Positions 8,215 through 16,118 of a stretch of 64,000 nucleotides of DNA are shown piece after piece. Positions within the stretch are counted from its first letter, which is position 1. Each line of letters begins with the position of its first letter. The notes beneath the pieces were generated by a model. That model did not search any database. It was given only the letters and a program-made list of their open reading frames with translations, and had not been told where the DNA came from. The DNA lies in contig NZ_FMDF01000089.1 in the NCBI RefSeq assembly GCF_900091955.1, positions 1 through 64,000 of the forward strand, given 5' to 3'. A program made the position numbers and the translations under genes. This stretch comes from Streptomyces sp. Ncost-T10-10d. Lineage in GTDB: Bacteria > Actinomycetota > Actinomycetes > Streptomycetales > Streptomycetaceae.

Positions 8215-9120
8215 TCACTTGTCATCGTGCGTCGCTCCTCCTGTTTTGACCGCGACGTCCAGGCGCGGCTCGCCGGCCCTCTCGTTGCGGCCCTCGTCCT
8301 TCGGTCGCGACACGTCCTCGATGCCTGGATGGCGGCGGGCCGATACGACGAGGCAGGCGACGGCGCCGAGGAAGACCACGACGGAGGTCCAGTTGTTCAG
8401 GCGCAGGCCGAGGAACGTGTGGGACTCGTCGATGCGCAGGTACTCGGTCCAGAACCGGCCGGCCGTGTAGGCGGCGACGTACAGGGCGAAGGTCCTGCCG
8501 TGACCGAGCGCGAACCGGTGGCCCGCCCAGAGGACCAGTGCGGCGACGCCGATGTCCCAGAGGGACTCGTAGAGGAAGGTGGGGTGGTACGTGGCGATGT
8601 CGAGCGTGCCGGACGGACGGTGCGCGCGGTCGATCTCCAGGCCCCAGGGGAGCGTGGTGGGGCGGCCGTAGAGTTCCTGGTTGAACCAGTTGCCCCAGCG
8701 GCCGATCGCCTGCGCCAGGGCTGTGCCGGGGGCGACCGCGTCCGCGAAGGCGGGGAAGGGGATGCGGTGGCGACGGCAGCCGATCCACGCGCCGACCCCG
8801 CCCAGGGCGATGGCACCCCAGATACCGAGCCCGCCCTCCCACACGTACAGGGCTCGGATCGGCTCGCCGTGTTCGCCGAAGTACGCGTCGGGGCTGGTGA
8901 TCACGTGGTACAGCCGTCCACCGGCGAGACCGAACGGCACTGCCCAGATGGTGACGTCCGCGATCACGCCCTGATCCCCGCCGCGCGCAACCCAGCGCCG
9001 GTTGCCGAGCCAGACGGCCACGAACACGCCCAGGATGATGCAGAAGGCGTACGCCCTCAACGGAACCGGGCCAAGGTGAAGAACCCCGGTCGAGGGACTG
9101 GGAAGGTAGGCGAGATTCAT
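8215..9120 (-). CDS. lgt: Prolipoprotein diacylglyceryl transferase paralogue
   Basis: Lgt attaches diacylglycerol to the lipobox Cys of prolipoproteins. The 301-residue integral membrane protein carries the signature IGRWGNWFNQELYG (near residue 145), GGRLYHVITSPDAY and the C-terminal TEYLRIDE. ATG at 9120 is preferred over GTG at 9126 because CGGAG lies five bases before it. The stop of the preceding membrane-protein gene is two bases upstream, so translation is likely coupled. Streptomyces commonly have two lgt genes; the TetR-controlled operon here suggests an inducible copy. The C-terminal tail of about 40 charged residues is cytoplasmic by inference. Confidence 0.93.
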   Translation of the reverse strand: MNLAYLPSPSTGVLHLGPVPLRAYAFCIILGVFVAVWLGNRRWVARGGDQGVIADVTIWAVPFGLAGGRLYHVITSPDAYFGEHGEPIRALYVWEGGLGIWGAIALGGVGAWIGCRRHRIPFPAFADAVAPGTALAQAIGRWGNWFNQELYGRPTTLPWGLEIDRAHRPSGTLDIATYHPTFLYESLWDIGVAALVLWAGHRFALGHGRTFALYVAAYTAGRFWTEYLRIDESHTFLGLRLNNWTSVVVFLGAVACLVVSARRHPGIEDVSRPKDEGRNERAGEPRLDVAVKTGGATHDDK

Positions 9121-9122
9121 GG

Positions 9123-9800
9123 TCACTCCGTTTCACTCACTGCCCGACGAGGCCGGCGTCCGAGGGCTGTGCCCAGTGCGGCGATCCAGATCAGCAGCAA
9201 GGGCAGGGAGATGAATGCCGTCGGGGTCAGGGCGGTGGACAGGAGCAGGTATCCGATGCCGGACGCGGTAATCGTGGCGGCGAGGGCCCAGCCGACGACG
9301 ACCTCCCAACGCCGCAACAGCGCGCCGTGCCGGGAGGCCGCACAGGCAGCCGCGGCGAGCACGGCGAACGCGAACATCTTGACACCGTCCACACGCTGAA
9401 CCGCCTCGAACAGTGTGCCGGTCCTGCCCGGTGACGCCGGATCAGCTCCGGACACCGCGATCAGTTCCATGACGAGTTGCACGCATGCGAGCGCCCCCGC
9501 GACTCTCCCGGCCCATCCGGCCGAGCGAGCCGCAGTGTTGTTGGTTGAGCGGGCCCGGTCGAGCAGTCCGGATCCGACGACGAGCAAGGCGGCAGCTGCC
9601 ACACCGTGGACGAGCAGCGCCTGGGCGACAACCTGGACCGGCCGGTCGGCGTACGCGGTCGTGATCCCGGCGCGTGTGTCACCGACTTCGGGTGCGGCTC
9701 CCCATGCGGCGGCGAGCCCGAGAATCCACGCCGCGGCGTGTACGTATCCGGCGGCGCGGGCGGTGATGCCGGTAGCGGGCTCTTCGGCGACTGTGGTCAT
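9123..9800 (-). CDS. Integral membrane protein of the tetR-lgt operon
   Basis: A 225-residue protein with five or six predicted hydrophobic segments (for example around residues 20-35, 60-80, 95-110, 145-160, 170-195 and 205-220). I do not recognise the family with certainty; it resembles actinobacterial polytopic proteins of unknown function. ATG at 9800 follows the tetR stop by eight bases with AGGA upstream, and its own stop lies two bases before the lgt ATG. The tight packing shows co-expression with tetR and lgt, so a role linked to membrane lipids or lipoprotein maturation is a reasonable inference, not shown. Confidence 0.8.
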   Translation of the reverse strand: MTTVAEEPATGITARAAGYVHAAAWILGLAAAWGAAPEVGDTRAGITTAYADRPVQVVAQALLVHGVAAAALLVVGSGLLDRARSTNNTAARSAGWAGRVAGALACVQLVMELIAVSGADPASPGRTGTLFEAVQRVDGVKMFAFAVLAAAACAASRHGALLRRWEVVVGWALAATITASGIGYLLLSTALTPTAFISLPLLLIWIAALGTALGRRPRRAVSETE

Positions 9801-9808
9801 GCGATGTC

Positions 9809-10345
9809 CTACCGGGTCTCGTCTCGGATTGCCTGGGCGAACGCATCGCAGCCGGTGCGCCACGCGGCGTCCAGGTCTGCGCCGGGCGGGAAGCGACCGT
9901 CGAGTTCGAGCACGACCATGCCGTGCGCGAATGCCCAGAGCGAGCGCGCGATGTGAATGTCGCCGTGCACCGCGTTGGCCAACGGCGTCGCCGCGCGATC
10001 TTCGAGTCCTTCGGGAAGCGCGGCGCGGGCGAGCGGCCGACTATGAGTGATGCGGTAGAGGTGCGGGCTGGCGAGAGCGTGACGTCGGTAGGCGCGGGCG
10101 AGCACGAGCAGGGGCGGTTCGTCGCCGATCTCGGCTTCGGCGGCCTCCAGTTCCTCAGCCAGCTGGGTCATCCCCTGCACCTGGAGTCCGGCCTCGACAG
10201 CGGCCTTGTCAGGAAAGTGCTTGTACAAGGAAGGTGCCCGGATGCCGACGCGCTCGGCGATGCGCCGCATCGACAACGCATCCGGACCTTCGGCGTCGAG
10301 CAGTTCCCGGGCGGCGGCCAGGATCTGCTGCGCGCGGTCAGCCAC
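9809..10345 (-). CDS. TetR family regulator of the lgt operon
   Basis: A 178-residue repressor-type protein. The N-terminal TetR helix-turn-helix is RIAERVGIRAPSLYKHFPDK (residues about 28-47); the C-terminal ligand domain resembles the WHG/TetR_C_33 class. GTG at 10345 has AGGAG nine bases upstream. It is the first gene of a three-gene operon (tetR, membrane protein, lgt). Two 17-bp palindromes sit in and just after its promoter (10499-10554), which makes autorepression very likely. The ligand is unknown. Confidence 0.9.
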   Translation of the reverse strand: MADRAQQILAAARELLDAEGPDALSMRRIAERVGIRAPSLYKHFPDKAAVEAGLQVQGMTQLAEELEAAEAEIGDEPPLLVLARAYRRHALASPHLYRITHSRPLARAALPEGLEDRAATPLANAVHGDIHIARSLWAFAHGMVVLELDGRFPPGADLDAAWRTGCDAFAQAIRDETR

Positions 10346-10498
10346 GGCGCTCTTCTCCTGGAACCGTCATCGCCCCGGAGAGGAGCGCCGGCGCCTTCCA
10401 TGCATCCCGGAAGGGCCGGGTCGGGACACTGCTGCACGGGGTGCTGCTGGCTGTGGCGGTGTTCACTGCAGCCCTCTCACGTTGCGACTGACCGACAT
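10346..10498 (-). other. Long 5' leader of the tetR-lgt transcript
   Basis: If the promoter at 10526-10554 is used, about 170 bases of untranslated leader precede the tetR GTG. I see no recognised riboswitch, and no short open frame with a clear ribosome binding site. Confidence 0.3.
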
Positions 10499-10554
10499 GG
10501 CTAACGATGTTAGCCGCGTGGCGCCAAGCTACGGCTAACGGCGTTAGCCGTCAA
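10499..10554 (-). promoter_or_regulatory. tetR promoter with two operator palindromes
   Basis: Two 17-bp perfect palindromes of the form GGCTAAC-N3-GTTAGCC lie at 10499-10515 and 10533-10549, 34 bp centre to centre. On the minus strand a -35 box TTGACG (10549-10554) and a -10 box TAGCTT (10526-10531) are separated by 17 bp, and that spacer is essentially the upstream palindrome. The second palindrome covers roughly +4 to +20. This is the expected geometry for repression by the adjacent TetR protein. Confidence 0.8.
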
Positions 10555-10711
10555 GTCTGGAGGGTGCCGAATTCCGACCTGCCGAGCCTCAACGTCCATG
10601 CTGGTGGTTCTGGTCTTCGTCGCCTCGGTGGTCCTACGACCACCCGCATGTGCAGAACATGCAGTGACATGACGCATGCCGCCCGTGGCGGCACGCGTCA
10701 CGGGGGAGCGG

Positions 10712-10752
10712 AAGGGGGCCCGGGACGACCATCGGTCATCCCGAACCCCCTT
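10712..10752 (-). terminator. Terminator after the DUF397 gene
   Basis: A long hairpin (AAGGGGG at 10712-10718 pairing with CCCCCTT at 10746-10752, with further pairing inside) begins 24 bases after the DUF397 stop on the minus strand. It separates the XRE/DUF397 pair from the tetR operon. Confidence 0.7.
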
Positions 10753-10775
10753 TGCTGTACGGGCTTGCAGCGAAT

Positions 10776-11042
10776 TCAGCGGAGCCCGTCCACGAAGCTC
10801 TGCCAGGCATCCGCCCCGACGGTCAGCACGGGCCCGTCGGGGTTTTTGCTGTCGCGGACGGGGACGGCGCAGGGGAGGCCGTCGGCCACCTCGACGCAGT
10901 CGCCGCCGGTGTTCCCGCTGTAGCTGGACTTGCGCCAGACCGCGCCGCCGGTGACGGTGCACTCGACGCATTCGCCGCCGTTGGTGCCGCTGTAGGTCGA
11001 CTTCCGCCACTGTGCTCCGGTCAGGTCATGACTGGTCCCCAT
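10776..11042 (-). CDS. DUF397 protein with duplicated motif
   Basis: This 88-residue protein is of the DUF397 family, almost always encoded beside XRE-DUF5753 regulators in Streptomyces. The core motif occurs twice: QWRKSTYSGTNGGECVE at residues 11-27 and VWRKSSYSGNTGGDCVE at about 35-51, then the typical VRDSKNPDGPVL and AWQSFVDGL ending. Single-copy members are the norm, so this looks like an internal duplication. It starts inside the 3' end of the XRE gene (17-bp overlap), so the two are translationally coupled. The family is proposed to act as a small partner of the XRE protein; no direct function is visible. Confidence 0.9.
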   Translation of the reverse strand: MGTSHDLTGAQWRKSTYSGTNGGECVECTVTGGAVWRKSSYSGNTGGDCVEVADGLPCAVPVRDSKNPDGPVLTVGADAWQSFVDGLR

Positions 11043-11862
11043 AGCGTTCCTCCATCACACGAGCGATCAGTGTCGCCGAGTCCTCGGGGGAGAGGGCTGT
11101 GGCTTGCAAGCGAGCGTAGCCGACCGAACGTTCCTTGATCACCTGCGGATTGGCGGTCATGTGCCCCTGGTCGTAGCTCTCCACGTAGAAGAGGTCGGGG
11201 TCGTCCTCGAACCTGAGCAGGGTGAACGAGCCCATCATTCCCGTGTGCTGGCCGACGGAGAACGGAAGCACCTGGATCTGTACCCAGGGATCTTCGCGGA
11301 AGCCCAACAGCTGTGCCAGTTGGGCACGCATGACGTTGCGTCCCCCAACCTCCTGGAGCAGCGCCGCCTCGCTCAGGATGACCCACAGAGCGGGCGGATT
11401 CTCGCCCCTCAAGATCCGCTGGCGTTCCAGCCGGGCCGCCGCCATCTCGTCGACCCTGCTCGGGTGATCGACACCGAGGAGGGCCCGCGCGTACCCCTCC
11501 GTCTGCAACAGCCCGTACACCAACTGCGCCTGGTACGTGGAGATGTACGCCGCACGGGCCTCCATGTCCGCGTACGCCTGGAACCAGGTCGGCAACTGGC
11601 TGCGCAGGACCAGGCCGACGAGGCGCGAGAACACGCCGCCCGTGCCGAGTGCCGCGTCCACCCGCTCGGAGAAGTCGCGGGTGGGGATCTTCTTCGTGGT
11701 CTCGATCTGGCCGATCAGGGAGCCCGTGCAGAAGATGATGTCGCCGAGCTGACCCTGTTTGAGGTTGTGGGCCTCTCTCTGGCGCCGGAGCTCCCAGCCG
11801 TAGTAGTCCAGCGGGGAGGCGTGGGGGTCGAGCGTGTGGATGTTGGCCACGGCGGGGGGCAC
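11026..11862 (-). CDS. XRE regulator with DUF5753 (WhiJ-like)
   Basis: A 278-residue protein with an N-terminal helix-turn-helix (LRRQREAHNLKQGQLGDII and the recognition region SLIGQIETTKK, residues about 25-58) and a C-terminal DUF5753 domain (YQAQLVYGLLQTEGYA, LPFSVGQHTGMMGSFTLLRF). These regulators are abundant in Streptomyces and related to WhiJ of the developmental bld/whi network. The GTG at 11862 is given; a second in-frame GTG at 11850 has GGAGG about eleven bases upstream and may be the true start. It is coupled to the DUF397 gene and divergent from an anti-sigma-like ATPase gene, the usual three-gene neighbourhood. Confidence 0.9.
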   Translation of the reverse strand: MPPAVANIHTLDPHASPLDYYGWELRRQREAHNLKQGQLGDIIFCTGSLIGQIETTKKIPTRDFSERVDAALGTGGVFSRLVGLVLRSQLPTWFQAYADMEARAAYISTYQAQLVYGLLQTEGYARALLGVDHPSRVDEMAAARLERQRILRGENPPALWVILSEAALLQEVGGRNVMRAQLAQLLGFREDPWVQIQVLPFSVGQHTGMMGSFTLLRFEDDPDLFYVESYDQGHMTANPQVIKERSVGYARLQATALSPEDSATLIARVMEERYGDQS

Positions 11863-11937
11863 CTCCGGCGTTCAACGCCTCGCGGCGTTCGTTTCCGTAC
11901 GTAGCCGAGCGTAATCAACCCACTGCACGCTGGTGAC

Positions 11938-12376
11938 ATGAATCATGTAATTGATCCGAGCGCAGGAGATGCGGTGGAGGCGACCTACCGCGCCGACTTT
12001 GCGATGGGCGAGCACTCGGCCCGGCATCTGCGCCGCATCCTGCGCCTTTACCTCACCGTCTGGGGCCTCCTCGACGTGGCCGATGCGGCCGAGTTGGCGC
12101 TCACCGAACTGATCGCCAATGTCGTACGGCACGTCCCCGGCCGCCGTTGCCAGACGCTCATCTTCCTGCTCCCGGCCGGGGGCGTGCGCGTCGAGGTCGC
12201 GGACGGCTGCCCGGAACTGCCCCGCCCGGTCATGGGCGATGCGCTTGACGAGGGCGGGAGAGGGCTGGTCCTCGTCGATGCCGTCACCGACCGCTGGGGC
12301 GCGGAAACCGCGCCGCGACGGCCGTGGCAAGACGGTCTGGTTCGAGTGTCTGGCCACGAAAGCGGCCGACGGGTGA
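11938..12376 (+). pseudogene. Anti-sigma-factor-like ATPase (HATPase_c_2) with frameshift
   Basis: This gene encodes a RsbW-like histidine-kinase-type ATP-binding protein of the kind found beside XRE/DUF397 pairs. ATG at 11938 opens a frame with the N-box region ELALTELIANVVRHV and the G-box-like DEGGRGLVLVDAVTDRWG. The expected C-terminal signature GKTVWFECLA is present but in a different frame. Dropping one A from the AAA at 12305-12307 joins the two frames smoothly and ends at 12376, six bases before the convergent hydrolase gene. As sequenced, the unshifted frame runs on to 12423 with an unrelated tail and overlaps that gene. A real mutation, a sequencing error or slippage on AAA are all possible. 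Confidence 0.85.
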
Positions 12377-12382
12377 CGCCTT

Positions 12383-13204
12383 TCAGTGGCCGGAGCGGAG
12401 CTCCGCGAGCACGGCGTCCGTGAACGCCGGCCACACCTCGACCGCCCACGGGCCGAAGGCGCGGTCGGTGAGCGCGACGCAGGCCGCGCCCGCGACCGGG
12501 TCGATCCACAGGAAGGTTCCGGACTGCCCGAAGTGCCCGAAGGTCGCCGGGGACGAGGAACTGCCCGTCCAGTGCGGCGACTTGTGGTCCCGGATCTCGA
12601 AGCCGAGCCCCCAGTCGTTGGGGTTCTGGTGGCCGTAGCCCGGCAGCACACCCTTCAGGCCGGGGTGGACGACGGTCTGCGCGGCGAGCACCGTACGCGG
12701 GTCGAGCAGCCGCGGCGCCTGTATCTCCGCCGCGAACCGCACGAGATCGTCGACGGTGGAGACGCCGTCCTTGGCGGGCGAGCCGTCCACCGTCGTCGCC
12801 GTCATCCCCAGTGGCTCCAGCACCGCCTGGCGCACGTACTCCGGGAACGGGATGTCGGTGGCCTTGGCGATGTGGTCGCCGAGTACCTCGAAGCCCGCGT
12901 TGGAGTAGAGCCGCCGGGTGCCGGGTGCGGCCGTCGTCCGGTGCTCGTCGAAGGCGAGCCCGCTGGTGTGCGCGAGCAGATGCCGGACGGTGGAGCCCTC
13001 GGGTCCGGCCGGCTCGTCGAGCTCGACCGCGCCCTCCTCGTACGCCACGAGCGCCGCGTAGGCCGCGATCGGCTTGGTGACGGAGGCGAGCGGGAAACGG
13101 TGCGCGGTCGGGCCGTGCGTACCGACGACGGTGCCGTCCGCTCGTACGACAGCGGCTGCCGCGGTGGGGACGGGCCAGTTCTCGATCATCGCCAGGCTCT
13201 GCAT
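12383..13204 (-). CDS. Serine hydrolase, beta-lactamase/class C penicillin-binding family
   Basis: A 273-residue protein of the beta-lactamase-related fold. The catalytic SxxK motif is SVTK (near residue 42), the YxN motif is YSN (near residue 107), and GHFGQSGT near residue 230 occupies the position of the third box. No signal peptide is visible, so it is likely cytoplasmic and an esterase or peptidase, not a resistance enzyme. The start at ATG 13204 lacks a clear ribosome binding site; an in-frame ATG at 13189 is an alternative. It is convergent with the frameshifted ATPase gene. Confidence 0.85.
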   Translation of the reverse strand: MQSLAMIENWPVPTAAAAVVRADGTVVGTHGPTAHRFPLASVTKPIAAYAALVAYEEGAVELDEPAGPEGSTVRHLLAHTSGLAFDEHRTTAAPGTRRLYSNAGFEVLGDHIAKATDIPFPEYVRQAVLEPLGMTATTVDGSPAKDGVSTVDDLVRFAAEIQAPRLLDPRTVLAAQTVVHPGLKGVLPGYGHQNPNDWGLGFEIRDHKSPHWTGSSSSPATFGHFGQSGTFLWIDPVAGAACVALTDRAFGPWAVEVWPAFTDAVLAELRSGH

Positions 13205-13283
13205 ACATATGAGCCTAAAGGGCCGTCCTGCACGGCTCGGAGGGGGTGGCCCGGCCGTCGCCGAAACCCGTCACCGTTCGTGC

Positions 13284-13314
13284 TTGCTTAGAGTGCACTC
13301 CAAGGTTCTAGCGT
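13284..13314 (+). promoter_or_regulatory. MerR-type promoter with operator dyad
   Basis: The -35 box TTGCTT (13284-13289) and -10 box TAGCGT (13309-13314) are 19 bp apart, the over-long spacing typical of MerR-activated promoters. The near-perfect 18-bp dyad CTTAGAGTGCACTCCAAG (13287-13304) fills the spacer. The predicted transcription start lies at or next to the merR ATG at 13322. Confidence 0.8.
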
Positions 13315-13321
13315 GGAGGCC

Positions 13322-13783
13322 ATGACGGTGATGGAGAGCACTTCCGTGAAGGTGGACGTCTGCGCCTCGGCCCCGCGGGCGCATCCGCGCCCCGAGGGTC
13401 AGGACCGCTACACCATCAGTGAGGTCGTCGCCTTCACCGGGCTCACCGCGCACACCCTGCGCTGGTACGAGCGGATCGGGCTGATGCCGCACGTCGACCG
13501 TTCGCACACCGGTCAGCGCCGCTTCACCAACCGTGACCTGGACTGGCTGGCCTTCGTCGGCAAGCTGCGGCTGACCGGGATGCCGGTCGCCGACATGGTC
13601 CGGTACGCGGAGCTGCTGCGCGAGGGCGAGCACACCTTCGAGGAACGGCAGGAGCTGCTGGAGGCGACCCGCCGCGACGTGAAGACGCGGATCGCGGAGC
13701 TCCAGGACACCCTCGCCGTCCTCGACCACAAGATCGACTTCTATGCGAGTGCCCGCCGGGCGCCGGAAAGGCCTTGTGCCTGA
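13322..13783 (+). CDS. MerR family regulator of the aldo/keto reductase
   Basis: A 153-residue MerR protein. The winged helix-turn-helix is YTISEVVAFTGLTAHTLRWY (residues about 30-49) followed by the ERIGLMPHVDR and GQRRF signatures; a dimerisation coiled coil follows (around residues 100-140). It lacks the Cys residues of metal sensors, so a small-molecule signal is more likely, as for AdhR/NmlR-like members. ATG at 13322 coincides with the predicted transcription start (leaderless mRNA); ATG at 13331 is an alternative. Its TGA overlaps the ATG of the reductase gene by one base, so both are expressed together from the dyad promoter. Confidence 0.9.
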   Translation: MTVMESTSVKVDVCASAPRAHPRPEGQDRYTISEVVAFTGLTAHTLRWYERIGLMPHVDRSHTGQRRFTNRDLDWLAFVGKLRLTGMPVADMVRYAELLREGEHTFEERQELLEATRRDVKTRIAELQDTLAVLDHKIDFYASARRAPERPCA

Positions 13784-14799
13784 TGACTGACAACAAGATC
13801 ACCACCGTGGAGCTCGGAAACGGCGGCCCGCAGGTCGGCGTGCAAGGACTCGGCTGCATGGGCATGAGCGAGTTCTACGGGGACACCGATGAGTCCGCCG
13901 CCCGCGAGACGCTGGAGACGGCCCTGGCGGCGGGCGTCACCCTCTTCGACACCGCCGATGTCTACGGGAGCGGCGCCAACGAGGAGTTCCTCGCCCCGTT
14001 CGTCGGGGCACACCGGGACGAGATCACGCTCGCCACGAAGTTCGCCATAGAGCGCAAGGGCGACGACCCGCACTACCGAGGCGTGCGCAACGACCCCGCG
14101 TACATCCGGCAGGCCGTCGAGGACAGCCTGCGGCGACTGAACACCGACGTCATCGACCTGTACTACATGCACCGGCGTGACCCGGCCGTCCCGCTGGCCG
14201 AGTCCGTCGGCGCGATGGCCGAGCTGGTCCAGCAGGGCAAGGTCAAGCAGCTCGGGCTGAGCGAGGTGACCGGCGCGGAGCTGCGCGAGGCGTACGCCGT
14301 GCACCCGATCGCCGCCCTGCAGTCCGAGTGGTCGCTCTTCAGCCGGGACGTCGAGCGCAGCGCCGTGCCCGCCGCCGTCGAGCTCGGGGTGACCTTCGTG
14401 CCCTACTCGCCGCTCGGCCGGGGCTTTTTGACCGGGGCGTTCGCCGATGCCGCCAAGGACCTGTCCAAGGGCGACTTCCGCCAGTACCAGCCCCGCTTCA
14501 CGGGCGACAACGCGAAGACGAACGCCGCCCTGCTGGAGCCCGTCCACAAGATCGCGGCGGCGCACGGGGCGTCGGCCGCACAGGTGGCGCTCGCCTGGGT
14601 GCAGCAGCGTGCCCAGGTGCACGGTCTGACCGTGGTGCCGATCCCGGGTACCCGCAGGAGCAGCCGGCTGCTGGAGAACGTGGCCGCTACCCGGCTCACG
14701 CTGACCGCGGAGGAGCTGGCACTGCTGGAGCCGATCGCGGGGCAGGTGGCGGGGGACCGGTACCCGGACATGAGCTCGACGTCCGCCGCGCGCGAGTAG
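13783..14799 (+). CDS. Aldo/keto reductase
   Basis: A 338-residue NADPH-dependent aldehyde/ketone reductase of the AKR13/YakC-like group. It shows GCMGMSEFYG near the N-terminus, the catalytic FDTADVYGSGANEE (Asp and Tyr), Lys in ATKFAIE, His in YYMHRRDP and the C-terminal cofactor-binding IPGTRRSSRLLEN. ATG at 13783 overlaps the merR stop (TGATG) with GGAAAGG upstream; an in-frame TTG at 13774 is less likely. The MerR partner suggests induction by reactive aldehydes or quinones. This is inferred from relatives. Confidence 0.93.
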   Translation: MTDNKITTVELGNGGPQVGVQGLGCMGMSEFYGDTDESAARETLETALAAGVTLFDTADVYGSGANEEFLAPFVGAHRDEITLATKFAIERKGDDPHYRGVRNDPAYIRQAVEDSLRRLNTDVIDLYYMHRRDPAVPLAESVGAMAELVQQGKVKQLGLSEVTGAELREAYAVHPIAALQSEWSLFSRDVERSAVPAAVELGVTFVPYSPLGRGFLTGAFADAAKDLSKGDFRQYQPRFTGDNAKTNAALLEPVHKIAAAHGASAAQVALAWVQQRAQVHGLTVVPIPGTRRSSRLLENVAATRLTLTAEELALLEPIAGQVAGDRYPDMSSTSAARE

Positions 14800-14840
14800 T
14801 CGTTTCCGGCGGGCCGGGGCGCCCGGCGATCATGGTGTCC

Positions 14841-14861
14841 TCAAGCGCCGGACGGGCTTGA
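14841..14861. repeat. Dispersed palindromic repeat between convergent genes
   Basis: TCAAGC at 14841-14846 pairs with GCTTGA at 14856-14861 around a GC-rich core; a diverged second copy (CCTCAATCGCCGGGCGG) follows at about 14870-14886. The 14-base start CCTCAAGCGCCGGA also occurs at 19-32. Such elements recur between Streptomyces genes and may serve as bidirectional terminators for the reductase and acyltransferase genes. Confidence 0.6.
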
Positions 14862-14909
14862 AGGATGCCCTCAATCGCCGGGCGGGCCGGGTCTCCCGGC
14901 CCCGCACCC

Positions 14910-16118
14910 CTACGCCAGCCCCAGCGCGTACACCGCGAATCCCGTCGCCAGTAGGCCCGCCACCGCCCGGCGGGCGTTCGCCGCACGCGTACCGGTCTGC
15001 CACGGGGCCTCGAACCGGCGCGCATACCGGGCGATCAGCACCAGCAGCCCCGCGAACACCGGCATCCACGCCATCCGGGCCAGGACCCAGCCGACGGTGT
15101 CGGGCCCGGTCGTCAGCCCCGGCACCGCACCGGCGAACGACGCCGGGACCGCCGCGGCCAGCATCGCCGTCTGGTGCCAGCACAGGATCGTCATCGCGGA
15201 CAGATTGATGACGACGACCGGCGCCCACAGCAGCGGCTTGCGCAGCAGCCGGCCGATCCGGTCCCGCAGCAGGATCGCCGCGCCGCTCTGCGCGGCGGCC
15301 AGCGCCAGAACGAGCAGCGACGGAGGGTGCGAGTTCGTCCGCGCCTCGCCCAGTACGCCGACCATCGACGCCGGGTAGTGGAAGGCGAGCAGCAGCGCGG
15401 CGAACAACACCGTCCCGCCGATCAGCAACAGCCGGGCGCCCCGCCTGCCGATCCGGCCCTCGCCCCAGGAGACGCCGAGCTGGTACGCGAAGAGCCAGCC
15501 CGGAAGGATGTTCAGCACGCTCAGCCAGGACGGCATGGCGTCGGCGAACGGCCCATACCGCAGGAAGTCGACGACGGCGACCGAACCGAGCAGCGGCACG
15601 GCGGCCCAGCCGCCCATCTTCCGTGCGGCCTCGACGCAGTACGGGGTGAGCGCCGTGACCACCGTGTACACACCGACGAACCACAACGGCTGGATCACCA
15701 GCGTCGACCCGGTCCGCAGGGTGTCTCCGGGCACGCCGAGCGTGCTCAGCACCGGGATCATCGCCGCCCAGACTGCGGTCACCCCGAGCACCGGCCTGCC
15801 GAGGCGGGCGACGCGTCCGCGCAGCCAGGCCCCGGTGGTGGACTTCCTCCGGTGGTACGAGAGCACGGAGGCGTACCCGCCGACCAGGAAGAAGATGCCC
15901 AGCATCTGAAGCACCCAGCTCACTGGGGCGAGGCCGCCGAACGTGGAGAGCGGGCTGGCGTTGTGCAGCGCGCCGTCGCCGTCGAGGCGGAAGCCGCCGA
16001 GCAGCCAGTGGCCGGTCGGGACGGCCAGCAGGGCGAGGGCGCGCAGGCCGTCGATCGCGCGGTCGCGATGGGCGGGGGTACGAGCGTCGATGCGCTCAGC
16101 GAGAGCAGTGAGACTCAT
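14910..16118 (-). CDS. Acyltransferase 3 family membrane protein
   Basis: A 402-residue polytopic protein with about ten membrane segments. The N-terminal RDRAIDGLRALALLAVPTGH carries the conserved Arg and His of acyltransferase-3 proteins, which O-acetylate or O-acylate sugars and other envelope molecules. Further signatures are FFLVGGYAS and LWFVGVYTVV. ATG at 16118 overlaps the stop of the upstream hydrolase gene by four bases (ATGA), so the two are coupled. The acceptor is unknown; it could be a cell-wall or secreted glycan. Confidence 0.88.
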   Translation of the reverse strand: MSLTALAERIDARTPAHRDRAIDGLRALALLAVPTGHWLLGGFRLDGDGALHNASPLSTFGGLAPVSWVLQMLGIFFLVGGYASVLSYHRRKSTTGAWLRGRVARLGRPVLGVTAVWAAMIPVLSTLGVPGDTLRTGSTLVIQPLWFVGVYTVVTALTPYCVEAARKMGGWAAVPLLGSVAVVDFLRYGPFADAMPSWLSVLNILPGWLFAYQLGVSWGEGRIGRRGARLLLIGGTVLFAALLLAFHYPASMVGVLGEARTNSHPPSLLVLALAAAQSGAAILLRDRIGRLLRKPLLWAPVVVINLSAMTILCWHQTAMLAAAVPASFAGAVPGLTTGPDTVGWVLARMAWMPVFAGLLVLIARYARRFEAPWQTGTRAANARRAVAGLLATGFAVYALGLA

